A stretch of DNA of 64,000 nucleotides from assembly GCF_021018895.1 (NCBI RefSeq), contig NC_079377.1:20252001-20316000 (forward strand). Direction: 5' to 3'. Position 1 is the stretch's first letter, and every line of letters starts with the position of its first letter. Position numbers and translations under genes: made by a program. This stretch comes from Seriola aureovittata. Lineage: Eukaryota > Chordata > Actinopteri > Carangiformes > Carangidae. The notes under the pieces are model-generated. The model ran no database searches, was not told the origin of the DNA, and saw only the letters and a program-made list of their open reading frames with translations. Below, piece by piece: positions 59,850 to 64,000 of the stretch.

Positions 59850-60110
59850 AGAGGAAGTTCCGCTTTTTCCGGAGTGCGCAGTGAAATGCACATTTTATTT
59901 ACCACGCCATGAATAATCGATTCTCCTCACGGAGTTTTGAGACTGAAAACTTATTAATAGATACCGACACGCGACGGAGTAAACGTCAGGTTTTCTTTTT
60001 CCATTACTCGGTGAGTTGAGACCCTTACATCAGTGAAGTTAGTTTCACGAGTGAAATGCTAACAGCAAGTGCCGTTGATTAAGCTAGCTACTCATGGGAA
60101 ATGTAGTTAA
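59850..60110 (+). promoter_or_regulatory. Candidate promoter with ZNF143-type box and CpG enrichment
   Basis: CpG dinucleotides are concentrated between 59860 and 60010 against a CpG-poor background. An ETS-like 'gaggaagttccg' lies at 59851 and a 'ccgg' at 59869. 'catgggaaatgtagtt' at 60093-60108 is, on the other strand, AACTACATTTCCCATG, fitting the ACTACAnnTCCC core of the vertebrate ZNF143 promoter motif. A strong splice donor follows 55 bp downstream. No TATA box. Confidence 0.5.
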
Positions 60111-60161
60111 AGCTGTAACAATGACGAGCCTCTGTGAAGAGCCCTGTATTTTGTTGCTTAG
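60094..60161 (+). CDS. Putative first exon (end part) of an unidentified plus-strand gene
   Basis: The exon end is defined by the donor TTAG|gtaaga (60161/60162). An ATG at 60094 opens a frame of 22 codons plus two bases, MGNVVKAVTMTSLCEEPC and onward, that stays open through the next exon. Whether this ATG or the ATG pair in exon 2 is used, or whether this exon is all 5' UTR, cannot be told. If the intron were retained the frame would hit TAA at once. The true 5' end lies upstream, in the CpG-enriched patch. I do not recognise the product. Confidence 0.4.
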
Positions 60162-60313
60162 GTAAGAAATTCCTTATCAGTAATTATTTGAGAAGGATAG
60201 TGTGTACACTGTTTAAAAAAAAAAAAAAATCCTAATGTTAAAAATTGTTGTAATGATGCTAAGAAAGAAGTCAGACATGGTTTAGATTTTTTTTTTCTGA
60301 CTGCTTTGTGCAG

Positions 60314-60378
60314 GTCAGGTGTTTTTGTGTGTTCTTCTATGATGAGCGGTGATTGTCAGAGGAGTCTGTCCAAGGATG
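60314..60378 (+). CDS. Putative second exon of the unidentified plus-strand gene
   Basis: A 65-nt exon bounded by a pyrimidine-rich acceptor (a T-run, then ctgactgctttgtgcag) and the donor GGATG|gtgagc. Joined to the exon ending at 60161, it continues that frame without a stop. It also holds its own ATGATG at 60339, giving MMSGDCQRSLSKD before the donor. The gene must continue to the right of the window or in exons I could not find up to 64000. No domain is visible in so short a stretch, so no function is proposed. Confidence 0.5.
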
Positions 60379-60384
60379 GTGAGC

Positions 60385-60865
60385 GCCCACACTGGTATTC
60401 ATCATGCCAAGGTGAATTTGAACTGCCTTGGACTGACAGAGCTGCAGTAACTGCCTGAGCGGTAAAAACTTTTCATACCTGCCCTCCAACACTTTGCAAG
60501 GAGACAAAGAGGCTCATGATTGAGATATTCGTATTTCATATGGTGTGAGCAAACACCATAAAGACCGAATTAAGCCCCTCTGGCGTGTCTTTATCTACTT
60601 TTTCTATGGGCCCATTTTCTTTTGTGTACTGTTTTATATTTCTTCTGAATGTAAACCAGTGGTTATAATTCATTTAAAGGGTATCTAGTTGTAATGTTTC
60701 CAAGGTTTTCCAATACACAACCATTCAACTAAATCCCTTATATTGGTTTTCATTAGTCGTTCATTCTGCTCCAGTAGTCGAATCTTAATAACTAGTCCAA
60801 TGTCATACCGAGCCTCATAATTCAAGTTCGGACATTTGAAGTGAGTGTTAACAGGATTCTCAGCA
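60385..60865. other. Putative intron of the unidentified gene, no feature
   Basis: AT-rich sequence following the donor at 60379. No further exon stood out. Confidence 0.35.
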
Positions 60866-60869
60866 GTGG

Positions 60870-61110
60870 TGCTCTCCTACCTTCCTTCCTTCTTTCCTTC
60901 ATCACTTATATTATTTCTTCAAAATTTCATTCTCACCTTCATTCATTTTCTCTTCCTTTCTTCCTGACACTTCCTTTTTTATCTTCCTCTCCTCATCATC
61001 CTTCCTTCATCTCTGTCCTTCATCCATCCTTCCCTACATTCCTCCCATCAGTGCCTTTACTCCTTCCCCCTCTCTCTCCTCTCCTTCATTCCTTCCCTGG
61101 TTTGTTCCAG
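60870..61110. repeat. Pyrimidine-rich tract
   Basis: About 240 bp of 'cttcctt/cttcat' type repeats on the plus strand. The 104-residue Ser/Phe/Leu/Pro frame across it is an artefact. Confidence 0.8.
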
Positions 61111-61188
61111 TCATTGTTATTCTCTATACCACTAACTGCGAGACATGTAATTTGATGGACAAAGTGGCTGCCATACTGTGTGCAAATG

Positions 61189-61192
<4 letters not shown>

Positions 61193-61220
<28 letters not shown>
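61193..61220. repeat. (GT)14 microsatellite
   Basis: A perfect run of about 28 bp. Confidence 0.93.
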
Positions 61221-61222
<2 letters not shown>

Positions 61223-61359
61223 TGTGTGCAGGTGAAGTGGTTGTTGTAAAATGTGTATGTGTGTGTTAGTGTGTGTTGTTGTGGCACTTGAACAGCTGCA
61301 ACAAGGCAATTCCTCTTCTGTCGCTGGAGTCCATTAAGTCTCCACCTTTTACACTCGAG

Positions 61360-61362
<3 letters not shown>

Positions 61363-61412
<50 letters not shown>

Positions 61413-61424
61413 TGTGTGTGTGTG
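61363..61424. repeat. (GT)n microsatellite
   Basis: A run of about 62 bp with one T interruption. Confidence 0.95.
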
Positions 61425-61429
61425 GTTGG

Positions 61430-64000
61430 CTGTTTTTTTTATTTATTTTTTGTTAGTGAGTGTTCTGACAAATGCACTTTACCGGTGCACAGGTAGGCAG
61501 GCACTTGGACTGAAGGGTGCATTTGTTTGCTTGCAGATGCATGTGTGCAAATGTACTAAGACAGGTGGTATGTGTGTGTGTTCTCAGTCCTAGCTGTGCA
61601 CTGACGTGTGTTTTATGAACTGACAAGTATTTTTCGGGCAGAGTTTGGAACCCTCTGTTCCTTTCAGAAATACTTTCTGCAAAAACAACATGAAATCCCA
61701 AAAGGTTTTTTACTTTTTTTTTTAAAGATAAATTTTCAGGTCATTGAGACAGCGCTTCTCACAATTACACGTCAAGATCCATGTCAGGCCTTATGTTCAC
61801 TGAGAAGTAATTCACGATTAACCCCTAAAATGCTTTCTTAGGTTCAGGGAAAGATGATGACTTACTTACTTATCATTATAAGCCTGGCGCTACCTTAGCA
61901 TGAAACATAGATTGCTAATGCAGAATAGTCTTTGTCTGAATGTGCTTTGTAGGAAACTGGGTTTCAGGGATGAAGAGAAGAATACACAGTCTGCATTTGT
62001 AAACTGAGACATACAGTATTTTCCTGATTGTTAAACTGTGTGATATTTCAGTCAGGAGAGATTTCATTCTGAGTCGATGAATAAACATTTATTGCCATGT
62101 GAAAAACGAAGAAGAAAAGTGAGAGATGTGAGAGCCTCTGGTGATTAGACCCTATTGTGATGTCATCATGTATGATAAGAGGGTGAGGCTGTGTGAAGTA
62201 TAGGAACCCCCCACAGGGCGGACACTAGACGCTGGTGGTGGTGGTGGTGATGGAAAGAAGAGAATGCTAGAATCGTAATTCAAAGCCTACACATTTGGTA
62301 CCTGAGGTGAGGCTCCCGTTAAACCCTTGTGTTGACCATAAATCTGTCTTAAGTCTAAATGAAAGTGTGTGTTAATTTCATCTGGATTTTATCTGGATGT
62401 GAGACATTTGAAATGACAAGTGTAAACAGGGTCCGATTTGACACCATTTAGTTGGAATTGATAATAAATATTTGCGCATGTTGTTCCTTGTTGTCTTTAA
62501 GCTTGGTTTTTCTCAGATAATGTGCTCACCTGTTGCACTGGATGCAGCACCTCTCTTTATTCATTTCTTCCCACATACTACACATATTACACGTGTTCTT
62601 TAACACTGAACTGTTTGATTTCCACTGACCTCTTCACTCAGATATGCAGATCAGCTTCTAATGTCTGTGTGATAAATATCAAAATTATTTATATATGCTA
62701 ATGTGTGCTAATATTCAAGTAGCCGAGACATCTTCAAAGTCCTTGTACTGTGCATAACAATATTCTCGAACAGTGTTTTGCGATATCATCAAATCAGCTG
62801 AGGCCGATTTTGTGCAAGCCAATGGGAATATCAATGAAAGTTCAGCAGGTAATGTGATTGTTGTTATCATTGGCATAAGGGGATACGACTCGGTTCTAAT
62901 TAGCAGAAATTAATTCAGATGTAAACCTCAGTGTCTGACAGGAAGTCAACAGTGTGTCAGGTCACATCTGTCACATCCGCCTGTTTTAATTTGAACCAAA
63001 CACACCTTCAGTCAGAGAGTGACACTAATCAGTGTTGGTGTAGTGATAAACCATTCCTTAAATATTAAAGCTGCCCCACTCTTGTTAGGAAACTCATGTC
63101 AGCAGTTTTATTTATGAACACTGAACTTTGGTTCTTGTAGCTCTAAATGAGCCTGTTAGTATCTTCTTCTGTTTTCTTGTAGTCTAAAAGAAAAGCAGAC
63201 TAGTCTCATCAACACTGGTATTCATATATTTCATCCCCCCTAATGGCTGTCTCACTTTACCTCATTATGCGACATATCATAATATATAATAGTGAGTATG
63301 TGACCCAGGGCTCTCTGTACTGTACAAACACTGCTTCATCAGCAAGTCCAGAGCTTTAGCACTTTTCCTTTGGTAGCAAATTAAAGTAGATTTGTGAGAC
63401 CTGTGAGGCCTCCTCTGCCTGTACATTCAGACATGCGGTGATTCTCTGCAGATGTGCAAAGACACTCTGGAATAATAACATACACGGTATATAGAGAGTT
63501 ATTAGTAAGCAGATTTAATCTTGTTAACAGAACCTGGCATTATTGAGGAGTGGCTGCTATAGTCGACTGTCTCCTGACAATTCAAATCCCTGTTAACAGC
63601 TGTGAGAGGCCACAGCTGCACTGAATTAAGAGACAATGTCCTTTCAAATGATCTGAAGTTACCCCTGCATGTAAACAGCATGTTAACAGCAGTTGTATTT
63701 GACCCCCACTGATCAGGATTACACTGAATATGGCAGATTGTTGTCATGAGGGCCCCAAACTACATTAAGCAATAAGAATGATAAAGGTAAACTCTTCACA
63801 AACTCACTGACCCTAAAGCTGCATTGAGCTTGACTCATTTAATGCACAGCAGCAGGATGGGGGGAAAAAACCACATAGTGTTATGGCAAAAAAAAAAGTT
63901 TAACCTTAATCTTCTTTTGCTGCAATGTGATGTCTCCTGGCAAGGTTCTGAAGGGACCGATCAAATACACAAGAGCACACAATCCTGGTAGACTACTTTG
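61430..64000. other. No supported feature to the right edge
   Basis: AT-rich sequence, a GGT run at about 62233-62250, A- and T-runs. I found no exon with convincing splice sites, though short exons could be missed by eye. Confidence 0.4.

Noticed and set aside
1..64000. tRNA, rRNA, snRNA, known microRNA or CRISPR-like arrays
   Set aside because: No canonical motif or regularly spaced repeat-spacer pattern was seen by eye; a covariance-model scan was not possible.

Overview
The window looks like nuclear DNA from a teleost fish, probably a percomorph. It holds split genes with GT-AG introns, very dense (CA/GT)n microsatellites, AT-rich spacer and many interspersed repeats of kinds I recognise from fish genomes. 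There is no bacterial, organellar or viral gene layout.

Left end (1-8.2 kb): the 5' half of a mitochondrial ribosomal protein S5 gene (mrps5) lies on the minus strand. Six coding exons (8207-8159, 7081-6929, 5246-5121, 4312-4199, 3850-3731, 191-157) join in frame at GT-AG junctions and encode the first 199 residues. The rest, including the S5 RNA-binding domain, lies beyond base 1. The start codon overlaps a YY1-like AACATGGCGGC box.

Middle (8.3-59.8 kb): about 51 kb without any exon I can defend. It holds microsatellites, five long purine/pyrimidine-biased tracts, repeat remnants (an L2-like LINE piece, another LINE 3' end, several unclassified families present more than once) and two decayed tandem copies of a tyrosine-recombinase-like gene at 48.1-49.7 kb (minus). 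Some stretches look like regulatory DNA; the best is an array of three ATTAGCATA sites spaced exactly 15 bp apart near 34.2 kb.

Right end (59.8-64 kb): a CpG-enriched patch with a ZNF143-type promoter box is followed by a strong donor (60161/60162) and a 65-nt exon with good splice sites (60314-60378). This looks like the 5' end of a plus-strand gene I cannot name, which continues past the window. The middle would then be the spacer between two divergently transcribed genes.

Most longer open frames are low-complexity (poly Thr-His, Cys-Val, Ser-Leu) or fall in repeats and are not treated as genes. Family names for repeats rest on recalled sequence similarity, not on a search.
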